A stretch of 64,000 nucleotides of DNA from Porphyra umbilicalis (Eukaryota; Rhodophyta; Bangiophyceae; Bangiales; Bangiaceae): assembly GCA_002049455.2 (NCBI GenBank), contig KV918766.1, positions 62,001 to 126,000 of the forward strand, given 5' to 3'. The notes below the pieces were generated by a model. It had not been told where the DNA came from, did not search any database, and saw only the letters and a program-made list of their open reading frames with translations. Each line of letters starts with the position of its first letter. Within the stretch, counting starts at the first letter, position 1. A program made the position numbers and the translations under genes. This document shows, in pieces, positions 32,540-43,217 of the stretch.

Positions 32540-32654
32540 AACCGTGCCCGACGGGCGGGTGGGCTTTTCAATTCCGCGCCTGCGCGAGACAGAGCTCGAC
32601 GGCAACAATGACGGCGTAACGGCCGTGTGTGGTTGTGTGCGTCGTGCGGCGTGA
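31367..32654 (+). CDS. F-box-like protein (several frame switches)
   Basis: The ATG at 31367 (MWNSSPQCPIWAGPQGPTG) begins a Pro-rich leader. In the next frame an F-box-like segment follows: LPPAALDGLFHLLLVAL, then VAPAGTVCHAWRAAFRHCFL after an Asn/Asp/Gly repeat. Further downstream, FPRLTALSVTYGTHPVTAVP, LVAAAELPTLRALRWRG, SDLSVLSTVALEVVVEMRGF and VRWLAPTLRVWVVSP, ending in LADVGGLPALWRLDVALASP, are LRR-like strand/helix units in three frames. The switches coincide with C10 (31521-31530), C17 (31894-31910), G11 (32142-32152) and the G runs at 32232-32260. A poly-Gly block follows before the stop at 32654. Coding-like sequence resumes at 32673, so the true 3' end may lie further on. Probably an SCF substrate receptor, by family. 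Confidence 0.5.
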
Positions 32655-34874
32655 CGTGTTTTTCTTTCCCTGATGGTCGTCGCCTGGCTCGATGTGACGG
32701 CCGTGGACCGCGGGGCTGAGCTTGTCGCCGAGCGTGCTGCCGGCCTCTGGCCTCGGTTGGTCCTCGCGTTGGCGTCCCGACCGTCGTCAGCCACTGTGGT
32801 TCCCCGCTTCCCACCCGTCCCCCTGTGGCCGCGCCGTCTCCCTCCCCCACCCGACGCACTCGACGGGCGTGACGCTCGCGCATCACGGCGTGGGCCTCAA
32901 CCGTGTCGCGATCCTCCCCTCCTTCGCCACCGTCTGCGTCGGCGCTGTGGCTGTTAGGGGCGCTCCCAAGCCCATCGCCCCCATTCCCCCCCCCAGCGAC
33001 CGCAGGCTGCGCCGTCGCGCCAGCGGCGGGGTTGCCCCTCGGTGGCCTCGTGTCGCCGCCTTTACGGCCATGCCGCTCGGCCGACCGCGGCGGCCGTTGG
33101 GGCGGGCAGAAGCGCGCGCCACGGCGCGCCGCACGGGGCTCGCGGCGGCACGGGTGGCCGACGCCCCCGCTCATCGGCGTTGGTTTGGTGAACCGACGCG
33201 GGGCCCCACAGGGGGGTTGGCCCCGCGCGCCACCCGACGGGTGCTGCGACGGCCCCGCCGGTACGGCGCGCGGGTGGCAGCACCGGCGGTGGTCGCCGCG
33301 GACCCGCACCCCCCGCGCCTTAAGGGGGGGGGGGGGTGCGTCGCCGCCGCCACCGCCGCGGGGAAAGGTGGCGGCAGCGGCTACGCGAGCGCGCCGTCGC
33401 CGTCGAAGGTGGCGGCGGCCGGACACGTCGGCCGTCAGCGGGTCCGTGGCGCACGGGGATTGGGGGGCGGGCGGCCCCGCGTCGGCCCGCCCACCCCGGT
33501 GCGCGGTGCTCCGCGGCGCACGTGGGGGGCACCCCCGCCGCGCGACGGTCCGTCGCACGGCCCACCGCCGGCGGGTGGCGGCGGGGGGCGGCACCTTCGC
33601 GCCGCCCCGGCCGCCCCCGTCCACCGGCGCCGCCACCGAGGGGGCGGATGGGTCGTTCGTGGATGGCAGGGGGGGGGGGGGGGGGGTGCACACGGTGGTG
33701 CCCGGGGTGGCGGAGACGGGGGCCATTAGAACTCCCCGGGAGCATACGCGCGACGGTCTCGGAACTGCAGAAGGGCTCTTGCATGGTTTGGGCTGTGGGA
33801 GCGCCCGCTCTGTCCGACGCGGTGGCCCAAGCCGCGACCGACGCGTTGCGGATGGTCCCCTTCCGCGAGAGAACGGCTGTACCGCCACGGGGGGGGCGTG
33901 AGTCAGATGATAGCCCCGCCGCCCGTCCCCGCATCCTTGCGCAATGTCAACGTGTGGGCCCACCCCGTCAGCGCCGTCGGCCGGATGCCCACCGCCAATG
34001 ACCGGTTGATAGCAAGTGCCAAGAGGGGGACGCTCGCCCCCTCGGAGGCGCGCGGCTAGCACGCCGCCGCCCTTGGCCGCCCTGACACGAGCGCGCAGCT
34101 GGCCGCGGCGGCGGACCCGTACGCGCGGCTGGCGCAAGCAGTCTTGATCGCCACCGTCCCGTGCACCCGCGCGTTGGCGCCGACGATGGGGGTGCCACCC
34201 GACCGCCTCCTCCGCTACACTAGCGGTTGCGCCAGCCTCTGTGCAGGCGGTGTGGGCGGACGATGCCATGGTGTGGTAGCGGGTTTGGAGGTCGCTGGGT
34301 TCGAGAGGCGCCTGCTCACCGCGTCTGGAACCTAGGTCCACCTGCGCTCCTGTCTCTGGTCTCCTGTGTGGATCCTTGGGCGGCGGGAAGAGTGTGTGCC
34401 GGCCTCCCGGAGCAGGACACGCGACCGTGAAAAAAAGCAGCAGGGAAGACGCCATCCACGACCGCTCCGCGACCTCCGTGAAGTGGGGAAGAACACCTGG
34501 CGCGCTCCTTGTGGGGCGAACGCCGTGTGGTGAGCAGCGCGGGTGCGGCGGAGCGCCTCCTGAGCGCCGCCACGGCGAGGACGAGCCCTGCTGCTTCAGG
34601 CGCGTCCCGGCAGAGCCCGACGCCACCGACTCTTCTGCCGTCCCTCGGAGGGTAGTCGACCCGGGTGATCCGTGGCAGCGGAGGGGTGCAAGGAGCGTGC
34701 TGTCCGTGGGCGGGTCGGGTCCGGCCTCGAGCAAGGCCCAGTCTCGTTGTGTGAAGCGTCAGCTCTTCAGTGGCGAAATGTCAATAGCAGAAAATTGATT
34801 TCCTGACTACAACCAAATGCCCTTTGGACCATGCAGTTGATTGCTATTATAACATGTAAATAGGATCAGAGCAG
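32655..34874. other. GC-rich region with possible coding remnants
   Basis: An ATG at 32673 opens VVAWLDVTAVDRGAELVAER and LWPRLVLALASRP, which could be a further exon of the F-box-like gene. From 33740 to 34340, Ala-rich stretches (VAQAATDALRMVPFRE; AAAADPYARLAQAVLIATVP) are separated by stops and look like pseudogene remnants. A stretch at about 34875-35010 (LLDVEPLFAQLFAIEP, then FAPIDTLARFGSVAG) follows a CAG and could be an orphan exon. None can be assembled into a gene with confidence. Confidence 0.3.
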
Positions 34875-35304
34875 TTGCTCGACGTCGAGCCCTTGTTTGC
34901 ACAGCTGTTTGCCATCGAACCAGCCGCGTGGCCAGCGGCGGTGGCCGTGGCCGCGTTCGCCCCCATCGACACGCTGGCCCGTTTCGGTTCCGTGGCCGGC
35001 GCCCGCTCACCCCACTGCTGTTCATTTCCATCCCTATTGCGTTTCGGGCCAGACCCGCGCGGCGCTTCCCGCTCGCTTTGAGCGCCATGGCAGCGCCCCG
35101 GATGCTGCTGCGTCGGCTGCTGTCCTCGTCTGCGCGCCCGCCAAGCACAGGCTCGCCGTTGGCATCCCCGCCCCCGCTACCTCCTTCACCTTCCCCCGCC
35201 ACCACACCTCTTCCCGCCATCATGTCATCATCCCCCCCCCTCCCCCGCGCGGCGGCGCGGGTGGTGGCCCGCGGCGTCGGCCGCGCCCACCGCCCGACCA
35301 ACCA

Positions 35305-36388
35305 ATGAGCTCCTTCCGTGCGCTCATCACGCCCGTGGATGGCGGGGACGTCCCTCACCCATCGGCCGCCCGTGTGCGACGGGCCTTTCGCTGGGACTGG
35401 CACGTGCGGCAGGGCCTGTACGCGCTTATCACGCCGGCGGTGACGTGGGCTGTGTTGGCTTCCGTGCACGCATGGATGGTGCGGGTCGATGAGGTATGTG
35501 GGTGGGTTACTGTGCTGGAATTGGGGCAGAAGGAAGGGGGGGGGATGGGTGGGACGGACGGCACAGGGGCGGACGGGGGTGGGGGTGGGGGTGGGGGTGC
35601 ATCTCACGTGCCTGGTTGGCAGGATTGGCGCGAGCCGCTCGCCTGTTGCATGTCCTTCGGCCTTTGAGTGGTGCGGCTTCAGCGCGATGGAGAGATTAGG
35701 AGAGAGTGTGTGAGTCGCTGGCCTGCTCCTTGCGGCGCCGGAGCATTGACTAACAGTCAGTGCCGCTTGTCGTCTGCGTCAGCGTGCTATTCGTTGTTTC
35801 TGTCGCACCTATGTTTGTGTTGCTGCCTCCGCTGGGTGCTACCTACAGAGGGAACGTCTCAAAGTTGAGGCCACGCAAGCTGCAACCGACGACGCCGTGC
35901 GTGCGCCAGTTGTCGCCACCACCACCGAACTGGCCGCCCGCGTCGACGCGCTCTCTGCGGTTGTAGAGGAGCTGGTGGCCGCCACACCTAGCCAGCGTGA
36001 CACAAGTGGGGCGGCAGTCAAGGCAACAAGGCCTCCGGGGGGGGCAACTGCCATCCAGCGGGAAGGGGAAGGCGTTGCGTCTGCCGACTCGGCGTCAGCG
36101 GCCGCGACGAGGGCAAGCCGCAGCCCAACCGTGCCACAGGCGCCGCTGGCGGCGGGGGCGCGTACGGCAGTGGAAACGGCAGCCAAAGATGTCACACATA
36201 GGCAACTCCGGCCGCCGCCGTCACCACCAGCGTCCATGTCCCCGCCGCCGTCTCCGCCACCTCCATCGTTGCCGCCGCCCACGCAATCCGAGCGTCCCGC
36301 GCTGCCAACGCAGGCGCCACCGCAGCTGCCCGCTGGCCCGCCGGTCGCCACCACGCTCCGCTCGCCGGGACCTGACCCGCCCGCTTGA
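35305..36388 (+). CDS. predicted membrane/coiled-coil protein, possibly mitochondrial (one intron)
   Basis: Exon 1 (35305-35493) starts MSSFRALITPVDGG and includes FRWDWHVRQGLYALITPAVT, leading to a hydrophobic segment (TWAVLASVHAWM). The donor GAG|GTATGT at 35494 is close to consensus. The acceptor CTACAG ending at 35848 follows a pyrimidine-rich tract and joins in phase to RERLKVEATQAATDDAV, then ELAARVDALSAVVEELVAA, a coiled-coil-like stretch, and a Pro-rich tail (stop 36388). Total 242 aa. An upstream ATG at 35087 (MAAPRMLLRRLLSSSARPP) looks like a mitochondrial presequence but lies in another frame; it would join through the C9 run at 35232-35240. An internal AG at 35622 gives an early stop, so the longer intron is preferred. 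Family unrecognised. Confidence 0.62.
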
Positions 36389-36644
36389 AGGCGACACTGG
36401 CATGGCGCCGGTGCGGCACCATCCATGATGCTCCGTCAACTTGTAAGACACGCCATTAGAGGCCGACAAATGAGGGATGGTAAACGGGAGGGCAAGCGTA
36501 CACACGCGAGAGCATATCACAACCGGACTGCTGGGGCGAAAATGAGCAAGAAGCGATAATATGTGCGCGAGCACGACCTACAGAAAAAGTTGCACCCCAT
36601 CCCCCTTCTCTCGCGTGAACACCCGCTTACCAGCGCCCACACCC
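36389..36644. other. short convergent intergenic region
   Basis: Separates the 3' ends of two converging genes and is relatively low in GC for the window. Nothing else seen. Confidence 0.5.
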
Positions 36645-37776
36645 TCATTGTCTCCCCAACAGCGCCCTCGTCACATTCACTGTCACCTCCGCCGTCTCGG
36701 CGGTTGGCGTCGGCACGGGCGCGGCCGCGGCGGGTAACGTCGAGACGGCCGCCGACGGCCCTTGCTGGAAGCCGATTAGCACCATCCACGCTAAAGACAG
36801 ATAGAAGAGCAGCACGGGGTAGAGGGCCAAGAGCTTCCGGCCTTCGGGGAAGGCCGCGTCAGCCATGAACGAGGAAGAGGCTGCAGGAGACGAGGGACAG
36901 TAGGTAGGGCCAGAGGCGAGACAGACCACAGCACCGAATGACAGAAGAGGAAAGCCACATGGCGTCAGCACCCGGAGCCGCTCGCAATGCACAAAAGCGA
37001 CAGCACAACGGTCACACAGCTCCCGCACCTCCCCATCCCATGCGTGCCGCGCAGGGCCATACCGGCGTTCATGAAAGTGACCGCCGCCGCTCAAGTCGCA
37101 CCACAACCTAATAAGCACCGGGAACGCGCCCTGTCCACGCCCTGGGCACGCCCCGTGCACGCCAAACATGCACCACACACGCGTCCAAGACAACCCACGC
37201 ACACCGCACGGAAAATTTTCCCGAAAAAAGTCTGGGGAAGCGACACCACACGCTGCACAACAACTCACCCCAAACGGACCAGGCGAGCCCAGTAACAACC
37301 AGCGCAAACCGCACGACCACTGCTACTCCGCCCCCAACCGTCGCGTTGACGAGCGCACACCCGCCGGCGGCCACCAACAGGGGCGCAATGCAATAGCCCA
37401 GCAGGCAAACGCTGCCGAAAAACGCCAACCGCCCGCCCAGCAGCTGCCCATTGATGGTCACGACCGCTGCGCCCGCCCACACAATGACAAAGATGAGGCT
37501 AAAGAGCAGGCTGCCCTCGCCCGACGACTCGACGGAGAGGAGAACGGCCAGGGACATGCACACAAAGAGGGGACCCCACAAGTCCCAGTCCCGCAGCGCA
37601 GCCGACCGCGCCGAGGCGCTCACGCCGGGGAGCATAACCAGCGACAGCCGCCGGCCGACCAGCCGCACATCGCGAAGGATGGTCTCGGAGACCGGCTCGT
37701 CGATGGTGCTGCCTGGGGGAGGCGCAGGTGGGGGGTCCGCAAAGTCGGACGGGTCGGCGCGCTCCATTTCCGACAT
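36645..37776 (-). CDS. YIPF6: YIPF6-like Yip1-domain membrane protein (one intron)
   Basis: Golgi/ER multi-spanning protein of the Yip1 family, which works with Rab GTPases in vesicle traffic. The ATG at 37776 gives 247 aa. An N-terminal acidic/Pro region is followed by the family block TIDEPVSETILRDVRLVGRR, DWDLWGPLFVCMSLAVLLS, FVIVWAGAAVVTINGQLLGG and FFGSVCLLGYCIAPLLVA. Exon 1 (37776-37269) ends in GLAWSVW plus one base at donor G|GTGAGT. Exon 2 (36880-36645) follows acceptor CTCCTGCAG and reads SSSFMADAAFPEGRKLLALY, then PVLLFYLSLAWMVL, matching the end of animal YIPF6 across the splice. The intron is 388 nt. The C-terminal 40 residues are an extra Ala/Pro/Thr tail. The YIPF6 subtype is supported by the DWDLWGPL and LYPV.LFY motifs. 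Confidence 0.93.
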
Positions 37777-38518
37777 GGTCAGGAGGGAGGAAGCAAAGTA
37801 ATAGCAGGCGCAGACGGAGCCGCGAGGGGCAAGAACACACGCACCAGTGCGTCCTTCAACAATCCATTGTCACAGCGTCGTGAGTGACAACGCCAAGAGC
37901 ATCTGCCTGCTGACATAAACGAGACGCAAGGCCAACTGCAATAAATATCATCACTGAAGTCGCCCACTCGAAAACAGCCTGGAATTGGCCCCAAGTCTCA
38001 AATTGTCTGAACTGGTCTCGACCATCGCAAGAAAAAAATGGACCAGCACGAGGGAGAAGTCACACCGCACACACCGTGTCGGACGCAATCAGCGTGCGGG
38101 GCCGCCGGGCGGGGGCCACGCGCAGGGCGGCTGGTGCTCGGTGCTGGAGGAGGTCGGGGGAGAATGGCGCGCAGGGCGGCGGCGGGGGGGGCGGGTGGCC
38201 ACCCACGCGTGAATCCGTCGAGTGGGGCGGTTGCGCCGACCGTCGCGGCGGGGATGCGTGGGCGCTGCGAAGGGAGGGGGAGGGAGAGGGGAATCACGCC
38301 GCGCGAGGCGCCGGCGCTCGACGGCACGGGCGCAGCGGCGCTCTGGTCCCGTAGCACTGGCCGCGTGGCGTGCGCGTTGCGTGACGCGATGAACGTGCGT
38401 GTGTTTCGGTTGTGCAGCTGTACAGCTCCCACTTCTGCGAATCGCACGGTGCAAACTGAGTGTGTTCATAGCGCAGCAAGCGCACCCTGTGCAGTCATCC
38501 CCGACCCGTGGCCCAGAG
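37777..38518. other. upstream region of YIPF6 and 3' flank of the next gene
   Basis: Contains a lower-GC stretch (37860-38010) just upstream of the YIPF6 ATG, then GC-rich sequence. ORFs on either strand here have no domain support. Confidence 0.4.
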
Positions 38519-41500
38519 TCACCTGCCCACCCCCTTGCCCTCCCCCCCCGAAACACGCACGCGTAAGAGGAAGCGTTGCACACCGAGCTCTGGGAGCGCC
38601 GGCGGTGGCCACCGCTCACTCTCCACGTGCTCAGGGTGTAGCATACGAAACTCCTGCCGGTGGAGGGCCAACGACGGCGCCAGCTCCACCGCAAAGGCCA
38701 CCTTGCGGCACCTGCGGCGGCGGCAGGGCCCAACGTGCAAGGACAGCGGCGGCGGGCGGTGACGCCTCGCCGGCGGCGACAGCCGCAGCAGCGGTGGTGC
38801 CAGCGCCAACCCAGGCCCGAGGAGAGGCTCAAGGGTGTTTGCTGGGCAGCCAACTGGGCGATACAAATCCGCCGGGTCCGCCGCCCAGGTGTCCGGTCCC
38901 GTCTGCACGGCGCCGCCCAAGCTGGCCGCCGCCGCCGCCATGGCAGACTCTGTCGAGTCGTCTTGGGCCGACGGCGGCGACCACGGGGCGTCGTCCTGCG
39001 CATACAGCACCATCTGCGCGGACAGGGCATTTAGGCCATCGACTTGCGCTGGCACACCGAGTGTAGTCGGCAGCACCGACCACACCGGTGTGTCCTTGCG
39101 GAAAATCGACGCCGGCTCGTACGGCAGCCCCGTGGACCAGCACCCGAGGGACCACGTCCACTCGACGTACGTCGAGTCAGGCCTGTCGGCTGCGCAACCC
39201 ACGCCGGCCATGCCGCCCATCTCCCGCTGCACAATGGCAGCCGACCACTCCGACACGGGCATTGTCCGCTCGGCGCTCACTTCGGAGGTGCGGCTGGTCT
39301 CGCGCTCAGCCAAGACGGTGATGTTGGGGAGGGGCCCCGCGTCGCCTCCAACACCAACTGACCCGCCGGTCGTGAAACCTGTCGTCGCAACCGTGCTGTG
39401 GTTAATGACGGACACGCCGGCGTCGCCGCCGCCGCTGACATCCTTCATGACCACCGTATTGCCGGGCGGCGGCACCACTGCGGCGCGCACCGACAGCTTG
39501 TGGATGTAGTAGCCAAGCACGCGACTGGGTACCCGATGGCGGCTGGGAGACCACGACTGCTTCTCCACTACCGTTAGTTGGCCTTCGACCGACGTGTCAA
39601 CGTCCAGTACGCGGAGGGTGCCCGCCAGAGGGTCGCCTGGATCCGCATCAGACACGACTGATGCAGCGACACGCACACGGATCTTGACCGTCTGGGACAC
39701 GAGCTCCCCAACCTCGTTGGCAGTGAGTAGCACCCGCCTGTAGAACAAGTCAAACTCCTGCGCGTCGTCGCCGTTGCGCAAGATGCGCTTGGCATAGGTG
39801 GTGGGGGGTGCCGCGCTAGGTCCGCCGCCGAGAGGGGCGCCGCCAGACGGTGGGCCGCGGATTGGGAACGCCGCCCGTTCCGCCGCCCGTTCGGCTTGCC
39901 GCCGCGTGGCGGCGACAACCTTGTGCAGCGGTCCACGGTCAGGACCGAGACGCGACGGTGTCGGCGAGCGGGATGGCATGGTGTGCGTCCGAAGAAGCCG
40001 TCGCGGTCGACGTGAGAGCGCCGGCACAGCAGAAGCAGGGGGCGGTGACTGTGACGGGGAGCGCAACCGCCGTGCCGTCGGCGCTTCCCATGGCGCGGCT
40101 TCGTTCGGCAGAGCGTTAAAATCAGACGTACCGAGCCGCGATCCATCCGACGGCCGTGGCTGGTGCGCCGGCATGTCGTACCGCCACGGGTCGGTCGGCC
40201 CGGGCCGCACCGGCGGTAGCTTGGAGAGCCGCACCAGCGGCCCCCGCTGCAAGCCCCCCTCCGCGGCCGATAGCACCACGTCCGCGTCCGTGACGGGCTC
40301 GAGCACCAGCTCGTACGGCACAAGCGCAATGCACAGCTTGGAGAGGTCCGCCGCGGACAAGTGACACGCCGCCGACGCGGCTGTCGGGTCGCCGCTCGAC
40401 GGCGAGTCCCGGTGGTGGGGCCCGTGCAGGCGGTGCGCAATCGGTGCCGACTCCATAATTTGCGCCCGGCGCTCGCCGAGCAGCGGCCGCGCGACGGCAG
40501 CGGCGTGAAACATGCCGGCGAGCCACTGCGCCACGGCATGGTAGTCGGACGCTGTCGCGCCTGCTCCCTTTGCTGGTAGCGGCGCTTCGGCCGGGGCGTC
40601 CCCGTTGGCCCGTTCTGCGTCGGGCGAGCCCACCGGCAGCACGCAGCTGGCGAAGAACGCCATGCACCCGCCGCCACCGCCATCGGCGGTCGTGGAACAA
40701 TCATCGGAGAGGAGGGGCGATGACAGCGCAGACTTGATCGAGAGGGTGTCGTCCGAGCTTGACGACGACGACGACGAGTCATCGGAAATCGCCACCAGGC
40801 TTAACGCATAGTCGACGCTGCATGTGTCTTCCTCATCGCCGTCCGACGTGGACACCTCGAGCACGGCCGTGCTAAAAGTGACTGCCGGTGGGTCCCGCAG
40901 CGGGTCCCCAGCGCCTTCGCCGGGGCCCGCGTCGACAACTCTGCCGCTGCCCTGCGACTCGCATTCGTCAAGAGCAGAAGCACGACCCGCCCGACCCCGA
41001 ATTGCCCCGTTCGGAGGCGAGGGGACACAGACACCACTGAGTGTGGAGCAGAAACTGGCGCTGTCACGGATCGTGCTACTGTCGCGTAAGAACGGCTCCC
41101 GCATCGACGGGCTTGGTGCGCAACTTGATGGCGCCGACCGTGGGGGTGTCGCGGGGTTGTCCGCGCCCCCCACAACGCCACCGCCACCGCCAACAGCGCC
41201 GTCGCCGCCGACACCGGCATCGTCGGCATTGTCGTCCTCTTCAGCAAGTGGAGGCATCAGCGCACGTATCTCGTGGTGAGACATGCATCGGCCGCTGAAC
41301 GCAGCGGGCGACGCGTGTAGCCACGGCGCGGTGGGCGCGTCAAGCAATGAGTGGAGGGGTGGTAAAGGCGTCGCAACGGGGGGGGCGGCGCGTGGGGCGG
41401 CGTGGGGGCCCGCCTGCCCCGGCCGCCCTGGAAGCAGCATTAGCGGCGGCGCGCACAACGAAGAGTCTCGCACAACCGTTCGCCCAACGGGTGAGGAGAA

Positions 41501-41629
41501 GGGGGTGGCGGGCGGAAACAAGGCCGGTGGCCGGTAAGGCCTCGGCTGCCACCCATCTTTCGATGAGCCCCGCCGGTGCGTGGGGGTTGACGGGGACATC
41601 GTCAGGGGGAAAGACGATGGGGGCGGCAT
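38519..41629 (-). CDS. large protein of unknown function (1,036 aa)
   Basis: An uninterrupted minus-strand frame from the ATG at 41629 (MPPPSSFPLTMSPSTPTHR) to the stop at 38519; the open frame further upstream lacks an equally good start. The N-terminal third is Pro/Ser/Ala-rich and probably disordered, with acidic and poly-Ser patches (ISDDSSSSSSSSDDTLSIKS). A folded region around residues 360-480 includes DYHAVAQWLAGMFHAAAVAR and SKLCIALVPYELVLEPV. A second (about 600-910) includes EFDLFYRRVLLTANEVGELV, SRVLGYYIHKLSVRAAVVPP, a Gly/Thr-rich strand TTGFTTGGSVGVGGDAG, and YVEWTWSLGCWSTGLPYEP. The C-terminus is Arg/Pro-rich. No signal peptide or clear membrane segment. Codon use and absence of stops over 3.1 kb support translation, but I cannot name the family. 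Confidence 0.72.
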   Translation of the reverse strand: MPPPSSFPLTMSPSTPTHRRGSSKDGWQPRPYRPPALFPPATPFSSPVGRTVVRDSSLCAPPLMLLPGRPGQAGPHAAPRAAPPVATPLPPLHSLLDAPTAPWLHASPAAFSGRCMSHHEIRALMPPLAEEDDNADDAGVGGDGAVGGGGGVVGGADNPATPPRSAPSSCAPSPSMREPFLRDSSTIRDSASFCSTLSGVCVPSPPNGAIRGRAGRASALDECESQGSGRVVDAGPGEGAGDPLRDPPAVTFSTAVLEVSTSDGDEEDTCSVDYALSLVAISDDSSSSSSSSDDTLSIKSALSSPLLSDDCSTTADGGGGGCMAFFASCVLPVGSPDAERANGDAPAEAPLPAKGAGATASDYHAVAQWLAGMFHAAAVARPLLGERRAQIMESAPIAHRLHGPHHRDSPSSGDPTAASAACHLSAADLSKLCIALVPYELVLEPVTDADVVLSAAEGGLQRGPLVRLSKLPPVRPGPTDPWRYDMPAHQPRPSDGSRLGTSDFNALPNEAAPWEAPTARRLRSPSQSPPPASAVPALSRRPRRLLRTHTMPSRSPTPSRLGPDRGPLHKVVAATRRQAERAAERAAFPIRGPPSGGAPLGGGPSAAPPTTYAKRILRNGDDAQEFDLFYRRVLLTANEVGELVSQTVKIRVRVAASVVSDADPGDPLAGTLRVLDVDTSVEGQLTVVEKQSWSPSRHRVPSRVLGYYIHKLSVRAAVVPPPGNTVVMKDVSGGGDAGVSVINHSTVATTGFTTGGSVGVGGDAGPLPNITVLAERETSRTSEVSAERTMPVSEWSAAIVQREMGGMAGVGCAADRPDSTYVEWTWSLGCWSTGLPYEPASIFRKDTPVWSVLPTTLGVPAQVDGLNALSAQMVLYAQDDAPWSPPSAQDDSTESAMAAAAASLGGAVQTGPDTWAADPADLYRPVGCPANTLEPLLGPGLALAPPLLRLSPPARRHRPPPLSLHVGPCRRRRCRKVAFAVELAPSLALHRQEFRMLHPEHVESERWPPPALPELGVQRFLLRVRVSGGEGKGVGR

Positions 41630-42040
41630 GGTGAGAAAAAAACAAAAGGCACGCCGCAGAGGATGCGCCACAGGGCTGCACTCCCCTGTCCTCGTAGAGC
41701 GTCGCCAGACGCACCCGCGCCCGAGGCGCCTCCGTCGACCGTCGAAAGAGCCGCCCCGCTCGACGAACGCGACGACGATGGCGCTGACCGGGCGCACGCG
41801 CTCCGTCGCCGTCAACGGCGTTTGCGACGCGCGGGTGGTAACACCGTCACACCCCGGGTTCCCAAGCGAGAGACCCCGCCAGCGCAGAGCGGCCAGCACG
41901 AGGAGGCCGGCACGTGGAGCATGGCGAGCGGGGGGCCCGACGCGCCGAGCGCGGGGCCCCCAGCGCCAAGTCATGATTGGCTGCCGTTCCACCTGAGAGT
42001 GTCAAGAAGGGATTGTGTGCTCAAAGAGAGCTGACTGGGA
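41630..42040. other. upstream region of the large gene
   Basis: Open on the minus strand by extension of the large frame but without a preferable ATG. Treated as 5' flank. Confidence 0.4.
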
Positions 42041-42345
42041 TCACCACTGGTCCAACGGGCCCGTTGGGGGTCTCCCAATCCTCGTGGGCACCTGGCCGCA
42101 CATGATTGGTGCGTGATTCACAGCGCGAGCGGCACCACGAAGGCCGACCGCGCCCGTTTCTTGAAGAGCGACTGGGGGGCACCACATGAGATATGTCAAG
42201 GTTATCATACAGTATTGGACTCTACGGAGGAAGCCGGTGAGGGCGTCGCGCCAACGGGGAAAGGCCGCCGAGCCCGCAGGCGTCTCAAACGTCCCGTAGT
42301 GGGAGTGAAAGTCGGCGTAGTGGGCTACCAGTGAGAGGGCCGTAC

Positions 42346-42480
42346 ATATTGTGCTTCTCACAAAAACTGGACCTCGGTGCATCAGCTTCCGTTGCAAAAT
42401 CACTGTTTCATTGGCTCAGGGGGCGGTTAATGATGCTGAAGCGGATGTTGCGGATCCAGTTTTTGTGAGAAGCACAATAT
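42346..42480. mobile_element. MITE family 2 (135 bp), perfect 26-bp terminal inverted repeats
   Basis: The left end 42346-42371 begins ATATTGTGCTTCTCAC and the right end 42455-42480 is its exact reverse complement. Interior sequence is partly palindromic (gcatcagcttccg against tgatgctgaagcgg). It abuts the TA that begins the MITE family 1 fragment, and lies inside the sulfotransferase coding sequence. Confidence 0.9.
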
Positions 42481-42513
42481 ACAGCCATTCTCCCAAAAAT
42501 CCCGCACTCCAAC
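42480..42513 (+). mobile_element. MITE family 1 fragment, one terminus only
   Basis: TACAGCCATTCTCCCAAAAA then tcccgcactccaac matches the terminus of the 62106 copy for 34 bp and then stops abruptly at sulfotransferase sequence. The other end of the element is absent. MITE family 2 begins at the same TA, so a second insertion or a deletion probably removed the rest. Confidence 0.8.
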
Positions 42514-42921
42514 CCGGCGCCGAGACAGGCGGTGCCTATAGGCGGCCCTCCTCCACCCCACCCCAACGTACTGGAGAAACTCTGCGCGACCCCATCCATC
42601 GGCCGCCGCTCCGACAGCATCCCCGATACGAGCCGCTCCCGCGCCGACCGCGCCGTGAAAAACGAGGTCGGATGGGCAACCTGGAACGTGTCTGGCGTCA
42701 CAAACAACCGCTCGTCCGCCGCGAGCAGCTGTTGCAGCAGCGTCGTGCCCGAACGGGGGACGCCGAGCACAAACACTGGGTCGTCGGGCAGCAAGGATGG
42801 CCAAGAACGGGCGGGTCACGCGTACGGCCACGCGGAGCGCGGCTCGGCCGACGTGCCGGTCGGTCTGATGCGGTTCGCCCGTCCCCCTCCCCTCCCCCCC
42901 CCCCATCCCACCGCGTCCGCA

Positions 42922-43186
42922 TCAAGACCAGACGAGGAGGTCCCGCCACCCCCGCAACGCCGTTGCGACGCCGCCCAGCCAGCCGCCCCAAGCGCCGGCG
43001 GGGCCGCCGTGGGACCACGCGCCGCCGCCGCCGCCGTCACCGCCGCCGCCCCACCCGTCCTCGTCGCTCGCCCACCCGTCCCACCCGTCCGTGTCGTCCC
43101 AGACGGCGCCACCGCCGGCGGCGCCACCGCCGTCGGCAGACACGCCACAGCGCGCACCGTCAGCGGCGGCGGCAGGGTGAGAGGAT

Positions 43187-43217
<31 letters not shown>

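Larger units (their letters stand above)
42222..42800 (-). pseudogene. P-loop sulfotransferase fragment interrupted by two MITEs
   Basis: Minus strand. Part A (about 42800-42514) contains DDPVFVLGVPRSGTTLLQQL, the 5'-phosphosulfate-binding loop, then RRPMDGVAQSFSS. The frame then runs into the end of MITE family 1 (42513-42480, read as LECGIFGRMAV) and the whole of MITE family 2 (42480-42346). Part B (about 42345-42222) resumes the family pattern in another frame: LVAHYADFHSHYGTFE and FPRWRDALTGFLRR, like the RW..AL..FLR step before the substrate region. The downstream half of the domain (the LKSP and HRDP blocks) was not found. Part A has no ATG; GACGACCCAG just inside it follows a pyrimidine tract and could be a splice acceptor for upstream coding sequence at 42922-43949. 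Relatives sulfate polysaccharides or other metabolites in algae. Confidence 0.78.

Noticed and set aside
32008-34734. 908-codon minus-strand ORF
   Set aside because: Compositional Arg/Pro/Ala frame antisense to LRR-like coding sequence, without any recognisable motif.
37108-37776. 222-codon reading of the YIPF6 gene without splicing
   Set aside because: The last 55 residues after GLAWSVW are intron translation; exon 2 at 36880-36645 supplies the conserved YIPF6 ending.
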